The translations under genes and the position numbers were made by a program. Shown one piece after another: positions 12,157 through 27,100 of a DNA stretch of 64,000 bases. The notes under the pieces are model-generated. The model saw only the letters and a program-made list of their open reading frames with translations. It was not told where the DNA came from and searched no databases. Source of the DNA: Gambelia wislizenii (lineage: Eukaryota > Chordata > Lepidosauria > Squamata > Crotaphytidae); the NCBI GenBank assembly GCA_030847615.1, contig JAUMIR010000002.1:111422309-111486308 (forward strand), in the 5' to 3' direction. Positions within the stretch are counted from its first letter, which is position 1; every line of letters starts with the position of its first letter.

Positions 12157-15100
12157 CTTCTCTTCGCAAACAAAGATTCAGGAAGGACTTATCCCACGCT
12201 TTCTGCTGATGACTAAAAAGGCCAGTCTGAGATCAACAAGGTGATGTTTCTGGGTTGTGGTTCTTTCTGCGTTGTCGTTTTTCTTCAAGACTTGTTCATC
12301 GTGAGCTCTCAAATAAGTCTGCAGCATTGTGGATAGTGCGTCTCCATGCCTCCCAATGTGAGGCCAGGACGGACCATTGTTGGTGATCAATATGGCCGAG
12401 CCTGAGATGTTGTTTCAGGGAGTCCTTGTATCGCTTTTTTGGAGCGCCCCCCTTACGCTGACCCGTGGCGAGTTCACCGTAGAGTAGTATTTTGGGGAGG
12501 CAATGGTCCTCCATCCTAGAAACGTGCCCTGCCCACCGCAGCTGTGTTCTCAATGTCATGGCCTCAATGCTGGTGATCCCTGCTTGCTCAAGGACAGCAA
12601 CATTCGTCACATAGTCAGTCCAGTGTACATTTAGGATTGTGCGTAGACAGCGCTGATGAAAGCGCTCGAGGAGTCGTAGGTGGTGGTGATAAGTGACCCA
12701 TGTTTCAGATCCCTAAAGGAGAATAGACAGTACAATGGCTCTATACACACTGATTTGTGTGCTTCACCTCAGGTGTTTGTTACTCCAGCCTCTTTTGTGA
12801 AGTCTTCCAAATGCACTATATGCCTTTGCTAATCTGTGATCAATCTCTTGTCAATCTTGGCATCTGAAGAGATGGTGCTTCCCAGGTAGGTAAACTGCTG
12901 AATGGACTTAAGCACAGATTTGCCGACGGCAATGTGGGGATGGTGGTGTTCGTCCTGTGGTGCAGGCTGGTAAAGGACTTCTGTTTTCTTCAGGTTGACT
13001 TCCAGCCCAAACAGCTCTGCAGCTGTTGCAAAGCAGAATGTTAGGTGCTGCAGAGCTGCTTCTGTGTGGGTAACAAGGGCATCATCATCAGCGAAGAGCA
13101 GTTCACGGACTAGATAGTTTAGAGTCTTAGTGTGAGCCCTCAGACGGATTAAGTTAAACAAGCTACCATCAGTACGGTAATGTATATAGATGCCGTCTTC
13201 TTCTTCAAGCTCTGCTGTAGCCCTTTGGAGCATCATGCTGAAGAAGATTGTAAATAAAGTTGGAGCAAGAACACAACCTTGCTTCACTCCATTAGTTATT
13301 AGAAAGGGCTCTGAAAGAGCATCACCATATCTGACCGCGCTGGCCCTCATGTAGCAAGATAATCATTTTAAGGAATTTGGGGGGACATCCTAGTCTGTCC
13401 GGGATCTGCCACAGACCTTTTCTACTCACAGTGTTGAAGGCTTTGGTGAGGTCGACAAATGTTACATAGAGACCCTTGTTCTGCTCTCTACATTTCTCTT
13501 GCAGTTGTCTAAGGGCAAATAGCATATCTGTAGTACTCCTATTGGCTCTGAAGCCACATTGGCTTTCAGGAAGAAGTTCTTCTGCAACAGCAGGAACTAA
13601 TCTGTTCAGGAGTATCCTTGCAAGGATTTTTCCAGCAATAGAGAGCAGTGTTATGCCTCGATAGTTTGAGCAATTGGATTTTGCTCCTTTTTTCTTGTAC
13701 AGGGTGATGATGACTGCATCTCGGAGATCTGATGGCAGTTCCCCTTTTTCCCAGCAATTCACAAGAAGTTTGTGGAATTTATCGTGGAGTGCATGACCTC
13801 CGTGTTTCCAAACGTCAGGTGGGATTCCATCAATCCCATCTGCCTTACCGTTTTTCATCTGCTGTATGGCCTGAAGGGTCTCTTCCAAAGTGGGAGCTAT
13901 GTCCAATTCATTTTTCATCAGTTTTTGTATCATATGTTGGATATCTGAGCCTTGGACTACTCGGTTGGCACTAAAGAGACTTTGAAAATGTTCAGCCCAT
14001 CGATTCAGGATGGAGGCTTTATCAGTAATTAATGTTTGGCCATCTGCACTGTATAAGGAGCTTTGGACCTGATAAGTAGGTCCAAACACTGCTTTAAGAG
14101 CTTCATAAAATCCTCTATGATCACCCAGATCTGCACAGCGTTGTGTCTTTTCTGCTGTATTGATCCACCACTTGTTCTGCATGTCTCGGAGTTTTTTTTG
14201 AAGTTTACTACGGACTTTTTCGGACAAGTAAAATGCAGCACAAGCAGCCTCGCCATGTTGCGAGGCTGCAGCGCTGCAGGGCGTCCCTTTTGAATGACGC
14301 CCGTTGATCGTGAGTAAAAATCACCAAAATATTCCACTCAAATGTCCCTGCGGTACCACAACAGTACTGGCAGGGACGGGCATCATCCGAAAGGGACGCC
14401 CTGCAGCGCTGCAGCCTCGCAACGTGGCAAGGCTGCTTGCGCTGCATTTTACTTGTCCGAAAAAGTCCTACATGTAAAACGGAAAGCTGCTTTTTTACAT
14501 GGTAAGTTGGCTGGGCGAGGTATGCCTGGTGAGCAGTTCTCTTCTTTGCCAACAGCTCCTGGATCTCTTGGTTGTTTTCATCAAACCAGTCTTGATTTTT
14601 CTTGTGGGAGAACCCGAGGGATTCTTCTGCAGACTGGAGGATACTGTTTTTGATATGTTGCCAAAGCACTGTAGGAGAAGGATCTGTAGGATGGTCTTCA
14701 AGTTTTGTTTGCAGGTTTGCCTGGAAGTTGTCTCTCATGGTAGCTTGTTGAAGATTGTTGACTTGGAGTCTCTTCTTTAAGATGCCACCCCTCTTAGGTT
14801 TGAACTTAAGATGAAGATTTAGTTTACATCTTATGAGGCAATGATCAGTTTGGCATTCTGGACTGGGCATCACTCGGATATGAACATGAATGTTTCTCTG
14901 TTTCATGAATGTTTCATGAATGTTTCTCTGGCGAACTAGAACATAGTCAATGAGGTGCTAATGTTTGGATCGGGGATGCATCCAGGTTGTCTTCAAGCTA
15001 TCTTTCTGCTGAAAGATTGTGTTTGTAATAGTCAGCTGTTGTTCTGCACAGAAGTCTAGCAGGAGGCATCCATTATCACTGCAATTTCCAACACCGTGCT

Positions 15101-18100
15101 TGCCTAAGACACCTTTCCAGGCTTCAGAGTTCTTTCCTACTCTGGCATTGAGGTCACCAAGGATAATAATTTTATCTTCTACAGAGACTTTTTGTATGAG
15201 TTGGCATAGGTCTGTGTAGAATTTGTCTTTCTCTACAGGATCGGCTTGCATAGATGGGGCATATATACTGAAGAGAATAACATGTGGGAGGTGTAAGGAA
15301 ATAATGTGATCAGAGTTTCCTGTTGGCAAGGTTTCAAGTTTGGAGGCAATGGAGTTTTTAATCATAAAACCTACACGTTGAAGATGTTTTTCGGTTTTGG
15401 GTTTGCCAGACCAGTAAAGTGTGTAGCCGGCACCGTATTCTTTAAGGCTGCCTTCCTCATAGAGATGAACTTCACGAAGAGTCGTGATAGTTCATGGGCT
15501 ATTAGGGCAGAACAACGCTCAGGCCATCCACTATCTGCAGAGTCTCGCATGGTTCTGATGTTCCAGCATGCAAGTGTCAGTTTATTTACACCTTTGGAGG
15601 CTGGTGTGTGCCTTTGTTTCTTTGCCTTGGTTTGACCGCATCAGAAGATGCCCATTAGCCGCGGCTAGCGAACCAGGTAGATGGGGATGAGCTTTCGTTA
15701 GGCCACCTTTTCTAGGCCCCTCTCCATATGAAGCAAGCAGCGCTCTCCTTAAAAAAGGCTGCTTGGTCATTCAGGATGCTGCCGAACAAGACTGTCATCT
15801 CCTGGGTCAGCCTCGAGCGATCAAAGTCCTGAACTGCCTTGCATGCAGGGTTGGGTCTGCGGCTTCCAGTGCATCTTTTCACCTGCCGTTTCGTCCCTTG
15901 CCTATCGCTACAGGGCTTTTTTGGAACTGGATTTGTCCTTCGAGCCTGTGCAATGGATTTTTCTGGTGGAGCACAGCATGCACAGAACTGGCCTCACCCT
16001 TGAAACCAAAGGTTTATCTGCTGTGGCCTTGCAAGCATGGACGTAGCAGCAAGGTCCTCGGGTCATAGGTTTGATTAGAGTTTCCTTCTCTTAGATGGTT
16101 GACCTTACAGGGTTGGACGATCACCATCTGCCCGGGTTTGGGATTAGAGTTTTCCTTCTCCTAGGACGGTTACCATAAGGCTAGAGAGCCCATCCTGCCC
16201 TTTGACGCTCTTTGTCAGACCCTTCGATTTTGACCTGTCTGGCATGGGAGACCCTACTGGTGGCTATTATGCCACCACCAGCATAGCTCAAAACATCATT
16301 AGGGTATGCAAGCCTCTCTCCCACGACAAGGGGTCATCAATGGAGAGGTGCTTGAGATGTGCATAGCTGATATAGTCCTAAATGGAGTTCTGTACATCTA
16401 GCCTTCTTCAAGGCTAGAATATAGCCTCTTTTAAGGTCTTCAGAATGTGGGACAATGGTGGGCAAAGTGCAGCCCTGTGGCCACATATGGTCTCCATGGC
16501 CTCCAGCCTTTCAGGAAAGGAAATTCACTTTTTAAATAGGCTTTTGGTAGGAAAGTTGGCAGGCCCCCTCTCTGACACACATACACACACACAGGATTTG
16601 TGGCAGGAAATTGGCCCCAGATGTGATGCTGTTGGCACTGTAATGAACCCCAGTGAGTATTTGTATGTGAAATATCTTTGGGCCCTTGTTAGCTTAGAAA
16701 TCCCCAATCTGTCACCTAAGTGTAGGCCAGCATTGTGCAGATTACTAATTTTGTAGAGAAAAATTCATTCTCATAGAACTATTGTGTAGTACAATGTAAG
16801 AATGGCATATTTTATGCTGTTTGTGAAAATAGGGCAAGGATAATCTTCCACATAGGGAAAGAAGTGAATTAGTTTACATCTGAACTCAGTGAGAGGAGTA
16901 GAAGCCATATTTTTGAAATGCCCAGGTTGTAATCACTGAACCATTACAAATAAGTGGGAGTTTGAACACTTTTTTCCACTGCAAACAACTGTTGAGAAAC
17001 CAAATGTTGCACAGAATAATTGATTGACCTGCTTAGTAAACCAAGAATAGGGCAAAGGGTATGTAGAAAGAAGTGCCTGATGTACTTTTTGTACTCCAGC
17101 TCCACAGTCATCTAAGTTGTGGACCCCAAAATAACTTTTACAAGCTCCTTTCCCCCTTCTGAGTAGAAACCACCTTTGGAGGGAATGCAATTGTTTAACA
17201 ATGGCAAATACAGTAAGTGTTGTGCAACAAAATGTTGCGCAGTGGAGTTGCTTTGCTTGCTTAGTAAAACAAGCACAGGGCAAAGGGTGTGTAGAAATAA
17301 AGGGCTGAATCAACAGCAGTAAATAAAAGCAAATCAAAACCTAGGAAGAGAAGTTTGGACTGTTGCTCAGAGTCTTGAAAGCTTATTCTAGATCCAGGAC
17401 TTCTAGAATTTCCCATGCTGGCTGCATGGGACTCGGGAACATGCCATCCAAAAAGTAACATTTCCAGGTTCTGGAGCTGCTGCACATTTGGGAGTGAAAG
17501 AGATCTGTCACATGAGATCTATATGATCTGAATATACTTTTTTTTTTTTACTCATTTACTGCTGAGAAGAAAATTGGAATTTGCCAAAAAAAAAAATGCT
17601 TTAAAATAAACTAGAACAAAGGAGAAGCAGTCCACTGTATCAAGCAGTTTTGACCTGCAGAAAATGAGAACCATGGCACTTCACATTCCCTGGAAATTTT
17701 CCCTGAGGTGGTAATGGATGAAAAAATGACTCCACTGCTCAGGTCTACTTCACACACAATGGCCAAGAGCCTATATTTCCAAGCATAGTATACAAGTTCC
17801 AAAGGTATAACTACATTTCAGCTCCCCTCTCATCCTCCAGGACTCACTGTTTAGCTGCTACTGTCCTCCACATTCAGTTGCTGGTGAAGAGTGGGTGGGA
17901 GATGATTGCAGAGTATGGCTATGTCCCCATAGGCAGACACAGGCCAATGGAGACCCAACTGGGGTCTTCTGTATGATGTCATCACTCCTCTCCACCAAAC
18001 ACTGAATGGCCATAGAGAAGCAATTGTTGCAGTGAAATGGTAGGTTCTGGGTGGCACTTTGATTGTTTCAGAGGGAGGGAGGGAGGGAGGGAATACCACC

Positions 18101-21100
18101 CTCTACAATGATCCAAAAAGGGCACATGTGGGTGTATATTACACTTATGCTCACCTAATTTACAAACAGAATGCCAGCCATTGTGTTTTTACTTGTACAT
18201 CTAAGACCATTAAAGTATATCCTTTAAAATGTAAATGGACAATTTGACAAACACATGTCTGCATACCTGCGTATCATCCTAGTACCTTTTCTAGGGAACA
18301 TAAGAGGGGTGGTGTTTTTAACTGACTTTCATATTGCCTCTATGGTGAATATTTCACAGTCCTGTTGAGCTAGTGGTGGTGATTTTTTCAGTTTCATTCT
18401 TTCTAGAACACGGATGGCATAGATATCTACAGCATGAAAGTTGACTGTAAAGTTACTTCCCGGTTTTCTCATAATGTCATCACCAGCCGAGCTGTCAACA
18501 GGGCCAATGTATCCAAGGAAGCTGTCTTTGATGTGGAGCTCCCCAAGACTGCCTTCATCACCAATTTCACCATGTATGTAAAACTTACTTTCTAAACCAC
18601 TGTGTTGTGAGTGTTCAAGTCAGTCTTTGTAGAGCTCCAGATGAAGGGTGATTTTGTTGTGGTATTTATTATTTGCGTTTCTCTGTGTCTGATGTCTCTT
18701 TTCTTTTACTTTACTTTTGATGGAAAATATTTTACACATAGGCTTAGTGGAAACAAAGAGTCCAACTTTCACCAATGGTGGCAGGCGAATGTTGCAGTAA
18801 ATCTGTACAGTAATGTGTGGAATCTGTGGAGGATATCAATTTGTGAATTGGGGGTGCATCTACACTGTAGAAATAATGCAGTTCGACACTACTTTAACTG
18901 CCACGACTCCCTCCTACAGAATCCTGGGACCTGTAGTTTTGTGAGGCACCATCACTCTTTGGCAGAGAAGGCTAAAGACCTTGTAAAACTACAAATCCCA
19001 GGATCCCTTAGGATGGAGCTCCAGCACTTAAAGTGGTGTCAAACTGTATTATTTCTACAGTGTAGATGCATCCCAAGTCATCCTCTGCTGTTCTTTTATT
19101 TCAGCTTGCCTTATATCCTTATTAATTTATCCTACTGGTTTTCAGTGACCTTGGCTTATCTTTGGAAGTAGGAATTTGCTCATCTTTATTCTGAATACTT
19201 GCATACATGGGATCTAGTAGAGCTGGAATAGGCAACTTTGTCCCTCCAGATAGTTTTGCACTGCAGCTCTAATCTTTGCTCGTCATTGGCTATGCTGGCT
19301 AGGGCTGAATAGACTTGCAGTCCAACAACATCTAGAGGGCCACAGTTGCCCTCTCCCTTTGTGGTTGGAGACTATGGTAGAGATCTGACATCACAGATGT
19401 AGATACAAATACATAACTACATGTTGTCTCCTGATCTGACTCTACATGCCTGCCTTAACAGCCAGTACCACTCTGGGCAGTGCGGGGGGCTGTTCTCCTG
19501 GTGATTAAGGTGCAGCAGGATGATGTTTCCAGCCCCCTCCCACCAACAATCTGTGCTGGGATGAGGAGTTGTGACAGAGGTCCTGCTTCTGATTGTCACG
19601 CCACAGGTCACTGGTGGGAGGGGGCTGAAAATGTTCTCCTGCTGTGCCTTGATCACCAGCAGAAGAGACTTTCCTCACTTGTACTGAGATGCCTTCAGCT
19701 TCTCGAAGGACATAAGAGCCATGATTCAGAGCAAAAGTCTGTTTCCCAGAGGGTCAGTGAGATGCCTATCAGAAGCTCATAAGCAGGACAGAGGTGCCAT
19801 AGCCCCTTTCCTGTACACTGGTGTTCCTCAGCAAATGATATTTAGAAACAGACTGCAGGTAACACATAACTTTCTTGATTCGTAGTCACTGACTATATTA
19901 TCCTCAATTAATTTTCTAAACTCCTTTTGAAATCATCCAAACTGGCAGCCATTATTAATTCTTCGAACAAAAGAAACACCATGTCCTGAATCTTGTTGGT
20001 ACCCCCAATTAGAGTAGACCCAGAGAATCAATGTGATTTGCACAAATGTTGACCCACCATTCAACAAGTTCTCCAGTGGTTCTACTTTTGTTAGGATTAC
20101 CAATAGGATTCAGGTCCATAATTTCATTACACAATAGAACTACCATCAGATATTGTTACAGTCTGTTCTTTAGTCATGCTCAACACTTACCTAGAAAATT
20201 ATCAGAGACACATTTTAAATAAGAAATAAACTGGTTATTGTTTAAACTACCATCTCTTATCTGCCCTGGCACAAGAATTTTTGCCTGGAATTATAGATTT
20301 CACATCCTTTTTTATCAGATAGGAACATTAACAAAATGTGTTGTACCAAATCAGATCACCTGTCTGTCTAACCAAGTATTATCTACATCAGGGATAGACA
20401 AAATGTAGTCTTGAAATCACATGGTTCTAGTAAGGCCCTTAATACCTTCAGACTATCTAGACAACCATTTTTTATTTATTTACTTTGCCAAAGCAAAAAC
20501 CAAAATCACTGTGAATTGCCTCTTCCAGAATTTTCCAGCAGCCTTCAGAAGTGGCAATATACCTTCGTTATAGGTTTCAGGTTCCATTTCACTGTTTAAC
20601 ATTAAAAAGAACTTTCTCAAAACCAAGATTGGACTTCTAGTCAATTCTCATTTTGGGGGTGATTACCTTGCATTTTTGGCAGACTTTGAGGGTTTCCCAG
20701 AGGGTTTCAGGACAGAAAAGTGTCTCCCAAAAATACCACAGTTGCCCATCCCTGGGATATACTGATTGGCAGTGGTCCTTCATAAGCCTTCCTCGATGCA
20801 AAGATGCCAGGGATCAAACCTAAGACCATCTGCATGCAAAGGGTCTGCTATGTTGTCCTCCTCCTTCCCAGATACAAACTGCAAATTGATCAGAACAAGT
20901 GATCTGCTGTATGCCTTCTAGTATGTCTAAGCATTAAGATAATTACATTTCAAAATGTCCAGCTTTCCCAAGCAAATGTGTTATGCAGTCAGGAAGATAA
21001 AATCATGGAAACTATTGTTTACAAGACAGTTTTGTAAAAATCACCACAATCAAAAGAAGCCCACCCTGCTACCCAATGAGAATTACAGGCCAAACCCCCA

Positions 21101-24100
21101 TATCCATGGTTTTGGCATCCACAGTTTCACTTATCCATCTGGAAAAAATATGTTTTCTCTAGGCATTTCTAGGTCCTCCAATATGATTCTATGGTCAAAT
21201 TCTGGTGTTTGTCTTATTGAAAATAATAGGGTTCCCTATTATCCATGGTTTCGGGTATCTGGGGAGATGTCTTAGAATGTATCCTCTGTGGATACAAGAC
21301 TCAACCTGTGTTTTCATATATCTACATATAATTTCAGATATCTGTCTGTTGTTTTTTGTTTTGTTTTGTTTTTTGATCCTGCAGGACTATTGACGGGGTC
21401 ACCTATCCTGGAACTATAAAGGAAAAAGAAGCTGCCCAACAGCAGTACCAACAAGCAGTCTCAAGAGGACAGACAGCAGGTCTAGTCAAGTGAGGATGAG
21501 ATCCTTCCATATCCTAATAGCTTATTTGTGAAGACGAAGAAAAGATAGAACTTTGTGGGCAGATACACATATCTCAATGGGATTTGGCAAGCTTATATTA
21601 TGTTGACCAGTAGTCAGCTCATGTGTTATACGTCGAGGGTGGGCATCCTCTGATGGGAAGTGGTGATGGACCTCTGTTATAATGAGGATGTGGTCTAGGA
21701 GTCAAGGCATCACATTTACCCAGCTGGTATGCTCAAGAACAGGATTGCATACAACATTCGGCGAGGGAAGACCTGGAAAAGCTCTCTTTCTCATATCTAG
21801 ATAAAGTCTCTGGTCTCTTTCGCACTATACCATTACAGCATTTGATACCACTTTAACTACTGTGGCTGCATCCTATGGTTTGATGCGGTACTTGGGATTC
21901 CCTGGCAAAGAATTCAACATTCCTTATGAAACTACAAATCCCAGAATCCCATGGGACGAAGTTAGGGCAATCAAAGTGGTATAAAAGTACTTTAATGGCA
22001 TAGTATGAAAGAGGCCATTCTTCCCACATCTTCTTCTTGCCTGTGTAACAGAAGCCCAGTGAAAGACAACAGCATTGGGAGAAAAAGCCAATTTTGCCTC
22101 TCCCACCCCCCCACAGCCACCTACAACTCCAGAAGGCTGTACCTGAGCCCAAAAAGAAAACCTGAGGTGGTGTAATGCACTTCTGGTTTCATTTTTGGTG
22201 ATTTTGGGCCATTTTCCCAGCATGGCTTGGGAGGGGGGGTCCAAGAGGTTGGAAGGAGCAACACTGATCTGTTTTGCACAATTTGTAATTTTTAAAAAGT
22301 GATTTTGGGCTCCAAGTGGCCCAAAATATTTAAAATCATGGGGGCATCACAGGGGGTCACATGCAACTCACAGGCAACATTTACTTCACACCCGCTATGG
22401 GCAAACATTTTGCCATCCATGGATTAAAAGTTAAGAGGGGTGCCAGGGGCCAGGCAAAGGTCTTCAGGAATGGTAATTTGGTTCTCCCTGCATTATATTC
22501 ATTATATTCAATGCACAGCTAGATGTATTGAAAGGTCAGCTCAAATGAGATGTATTTCTATGAGGATCTTTCTCTCGTACCCAGGAAAACACAAACACAA
22601 ACCAAAGGGGAAAAAATGTGTCAATTTCTACCACATATAGCATGTATGCTTTCTTGGTCATGCATAATGGTGCATATGTTATTTACCTGCATCAATGTGA
22701 TATCTGCATAGGAAAATTATCTTAATTAAAATACCCATCTGCCCCACTGAGCCATAAGGACCCTGAACACTAAATTTCTTTTTTTTTTAATATATTTTTA
22801 TTATTTATTTATTTATTTATTTGTACCCCGCTCTTCAGCCACAAGGCTATCAGAGCGGCTTACAAATTGTTTTAAGCAATAGCAATTTACACAGCTGCAC
22901 TGCATTAAGCAGTTTTTAATGTATGTTAGCTAATTGCCCCCACAAGCCGGGTACTCATTTTACCGACCTACAAAAGGATGAAAGGCTGAGTGAACCTTGG
23001 AGCCCTCTGGAATCGAACTTGCAAGTGGTAACTTGAAGTACTGGCTTTTAACCACTCAACCACCAGGGCTCCATCTATAGCATACATAAACAACAATAAA
23101 AAAAATGAACTTTTTACAATACTAAAAAAACCCAACATATAACATAACATGACAAATATCTATCTCTTGAAATTGAAATTGAAATTCAGTGTTCAAATAT
23201 CAAGTCAGAGATTTGAACACTGAATTTCAATTTCAATTTTTAAAATGTGTAAAGTAATTATTCACACACATACCTCACACAACTGGCTGAATGGGAAAAC
23301 AGGTTCTAAAGAAAATAAGATCCAGTATTGAATGGCAATAAAATATGGCCACGTGTCACTATAGCACGGGTAAGCACAATCGCCTGTCCAGCTGTTCATG
23401 GACATGTGCAGTCTAATGTAATATGTATCCACACTTTTTTTTGCAGCTGCTGGTGACTGCCACTAAAGGATTCAGTCTGAACTTCAAAGGAGCTATCTAA
23501 GGTGATTAACTTATTTGTGGGATAGGCACTGGAGAGCTCCTTGAATAGCTCCTTTAGGAGATTTTCAGAGGGGGAAATTATTCCCCGGGAGATTGGGACA
23601 GAATTGTTTCTGTCCTGGAAGCAGCGCCATGTTTCGCATGCCCATTTCCCTCTCCTGATCTTCCGTCATCCTGACGCTGTCCTTGTTCTAGTTCTTTTTA
23701 TTAACGACGAACTCTCGTTAATAAAATATCGCGGAAGGGACCGGCAGGGAACTAGAAGAAGGACTGCGTCAGGATGACGGAAGATCGGGAGAGGGAAGTG
23801 GGCTGCAAAACACGGCGCTGCTTCTGGGACAGAAACAATTCTGTCCTGAATAATTTCCCCGTCTGAAAATCTCATTACAGTTCAGACTAAATCCCACAAC
23901 ATATTTTCTACTCCACTGGGAGCCATAAGCTTCCACAGCATTTTCTTATGATGAGCCCACTCCTATTATGAACATACATTACTTATGGCAACCCTATGGA
24001 GGACCTACGATGGGGTTTTCTTAGCAAGATTTGTTCAGACGAGGTTTACCATTGACTTCCTATGAGACTGAGAGAGTGCGACTTGCTCTAGGAACAGCCA

Positions 24101-27100
24101 GTGAGTTTCCATGTCTGAAGGGGGTTTCAAAGCCTGGTCTCTTGGAGTCCTAGGACATTTTCAGACTGGGACTTTTACCCCATTCCTGCCCCACTAAATA
24201 CCCTCCTACCCCACTCCCATTCCTGCCATGGAATTTAAAAAAATTCTCAGACACCTACCTTTTTACGCGACAGAAACGTCCTCCTCCTCCCCTTGGCTGG
24301 CCGGGATTGAATGCAGCTGTCATAAAGCTGCATTCATGTCCCGGAAATCAAATCTCGCCCATTCGCACCAGAGAACGACCATGGGAATTTAAAAATAAAA
24401 GTAAAAAAAAAAAAGAATTTAAAAAGTACACCAAGCACAAAAACACATTTAAAAAAAGTAACCCGGGGAGGGGGGGGGAGTGCCACTTACCTTGATGTCC
24501 TGGTCTGGACTGGAAGTGTTCAGAACAGACCTCCCACTGTGGCTGGCATTGCGCCAGCATAATGGGAGAGGAACGGGGCACCTTTCAGACCACCCATGAT
24601 TCCGTGACAGAAACTGAGTGGGTGGTCTATCCACGATGTTTCCCCGTGATTATAATATCACGGGGGCAGCATGGGAGCAGCATGGGAGCAGGACAGGACA
24701 TGGTCGATGTCGTCTGAAAGGGAAACCCTTTCTCGATCCTGTTCCATGCCTGCCACGGAATAAAAAGCCATTTTGAAAATGATTCCTGTCCAATACTCAA
24801 ACTACAACACAATGCTGGCTATGCAAACTATATCTATTCCTTCTTCTAAACAACTATCAAAGGTGAAGGGACCCTGTCCTCGTTGACATCTCTCCACCTT
24901 TCTCAAATTCCAGCTAATTTTCTCTTGTACTTTAAATCAAAAGACTAGATAGATTCATATATTTTTTTCATTAAAAAAATCTTTTAGTGAAGATCTGTTG
25001 TGAATATATTTGTTTTTAAACTGTTTTAACCATGTTTTTTAAATCAATACTGATATTTAATTCTCTTTTAACTTTTTATAATAAATTGTTTTAGTTTTTT
25101 TAAAAAAATTATTGTAGGCCACCTTGAATCCCATTTTCGGAGGAAGGTGGGATAGAAGTGCAATGAATGAATGAATGAATGACCGTCCAGCTTGTGCTAC
25201 TTCACTGCAGCCAAAGCATGTGCTTTTCTTTACACAAAATGCTAATTGCAGACCCAGCCTGGATGCTCCCGCTCCCTTCCATGATAAAGAATACACTACA
25301 CCAAATAGTCTTCACGAAACGTATTGAGTAGACAAGAGTAACAAAATGGTTAGGTATATGAAGTTAATATGTTGAATGTTGGCAATAAAAGGCCACAACT
25401 TGGTAATGGCTGTAATGGTTCGCACCAATTGCATGGGCCCAGATCCCTTCATTGCCCAACCCTGTGTTGGCTAATGGACAGTTGTCGGTTGCCACCGACA
25501 TCCACGCATGGAGGGGAGAGCCCTGGCCAAACGTGCCTGCCTGACACTCGCCCCTCCCTAGAAACAGGGTTATAGAAGGGGGAGTCTCCTTGAACTTGAA
25601 CTTGAACTTGACAGACACCCCCCTTCCTTTGCTTACCCCGGATCAGGGCCCATGTTGTGACATAAAAGGATACAAGCATACAATAACATTAACAAACGGG
25701 ACTATACAATAAAGATACGGAGGGTGGGCTTCAGCTCTGTAGAGCCAACTGAGGTCTCTGACATCAGGGGTCAGTTTATATGCTGTCACCTGATGCAGAG
25801 ACCATGTCAGCCGACTGTGCCAGAAGACGCGGCCGGAAGTCCCCCCCATTTTGACCAGTCAGAGCACAGGAGTCCTGCTCTGATTGGCCACCATTTCCCG
25901 CCCTCTTCCCAACCCACAGGGCAGGCTGGGAAGAAGACAAGGAACATGGCAGCCCCCATGCTGGTAGCCATGCGGCTGTGGGGCTGCCACTTCAGGACTG
26001 GGACACTGGACTGGCCGCAAATGGCCTGCCAGACTAGTCTGGTAAGCCCCCTTGTGGACCCAGCCTGGATGCTCCCGCTCCCTTCTATGATAAACACACT
26101 ACACCAAATAGTCTTCACAAAATATATTGAGTACACAAGAGTAACATAATGGTTAGGTATATGAAGTTAGTATGTTGAATGTTGGCAATAAAAGGCCACA
26201 ACTTGGTAATGGCTGTAAATGGTTGGCACCAATTGCATGGGTCCAGATCCCTTCATTGCCCAACCCTGTGTTGGCCAATGGACAGATGTCGGTTGCCATT
26301 GACACCCACACATGGAGGGAAAGTCCTGGCCAAGCATGCCAGGACACGCCTGACACTCTCCTCTCCCCTAGAAACAAGATTATAAAGGGGGAGTCTCCTT
26401 GAACTTGAACTTGATGGAGACCCCCTTCCTTTGCTTACCCCAGATCAAGGCCCATGTCATCTGCCACAAAGGGCAGTCCCCCAATGGGACCTGCCTTCTG
26501 CCAACCACCCCACAGCCATCACCAGGTGTTCCTGATCCCTCATGCGGACTGCGTAGATATGGCCAATTCCAGCTCGATGTACAATGCAAAGGCCCCAGAG
26601 CACCACCGTCCAAGTCTCTTGATGGTCTCTGTTGGCAGCCGCCTTGTGCCGCTGTGGTTCTGACCCTATCCAGAGGGAGTGGCTCCCAAAGTCCTTGACC
26701 AGCAAGCCCAGCTGCCTCAATGCAGCTTTCAGCACGCTGACAAACTGAAAACTGGTCAGTGGCATCCTGTCCCTGCGTACGAACAGGGGCCCAGCTCGAT
26801 GACGAGTTCATTCAGGAACCTGCGCATCATGGCCACCAGGCACAGTGATGAACCAACCAGACTCCGCAGCTGCAAAATCACCCCTTTTTTATGCTGGTCG
26901 CACTTGGAGCACCGGATATGTATGTTCAGAGTGTTGTCCCCCAGCAATATGTCATGAAGCTGCAGCGCCCTGCCTGAACATCTCTCTTGGAGGAACTCAC
27001 CACTTTACTGACCTGTAGGGATCCAAAGAAGGCAATCATGTAGGCCGTGCTGAAAAGAAGGGCCTCGTGCCATGAATGACAAACCACCTGTAGAATGGCC

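Noticed and set aside
11906..12173. Open frames rich in Arg-Glu repeats
   Set aside because: They are translations of the (CT)n microsatellite.
15582..16068. Short open frames 5' of the antisense LINE as host genes
   Set aside because: They lie where the 5' part of the LINE is expected and show no conserved domain.
18611..19171. 186-codon open frame downstream of exon 3
   Set aside because: It runs from intron sequence into a palindromic MITE and has no recognisable domain or splice support.
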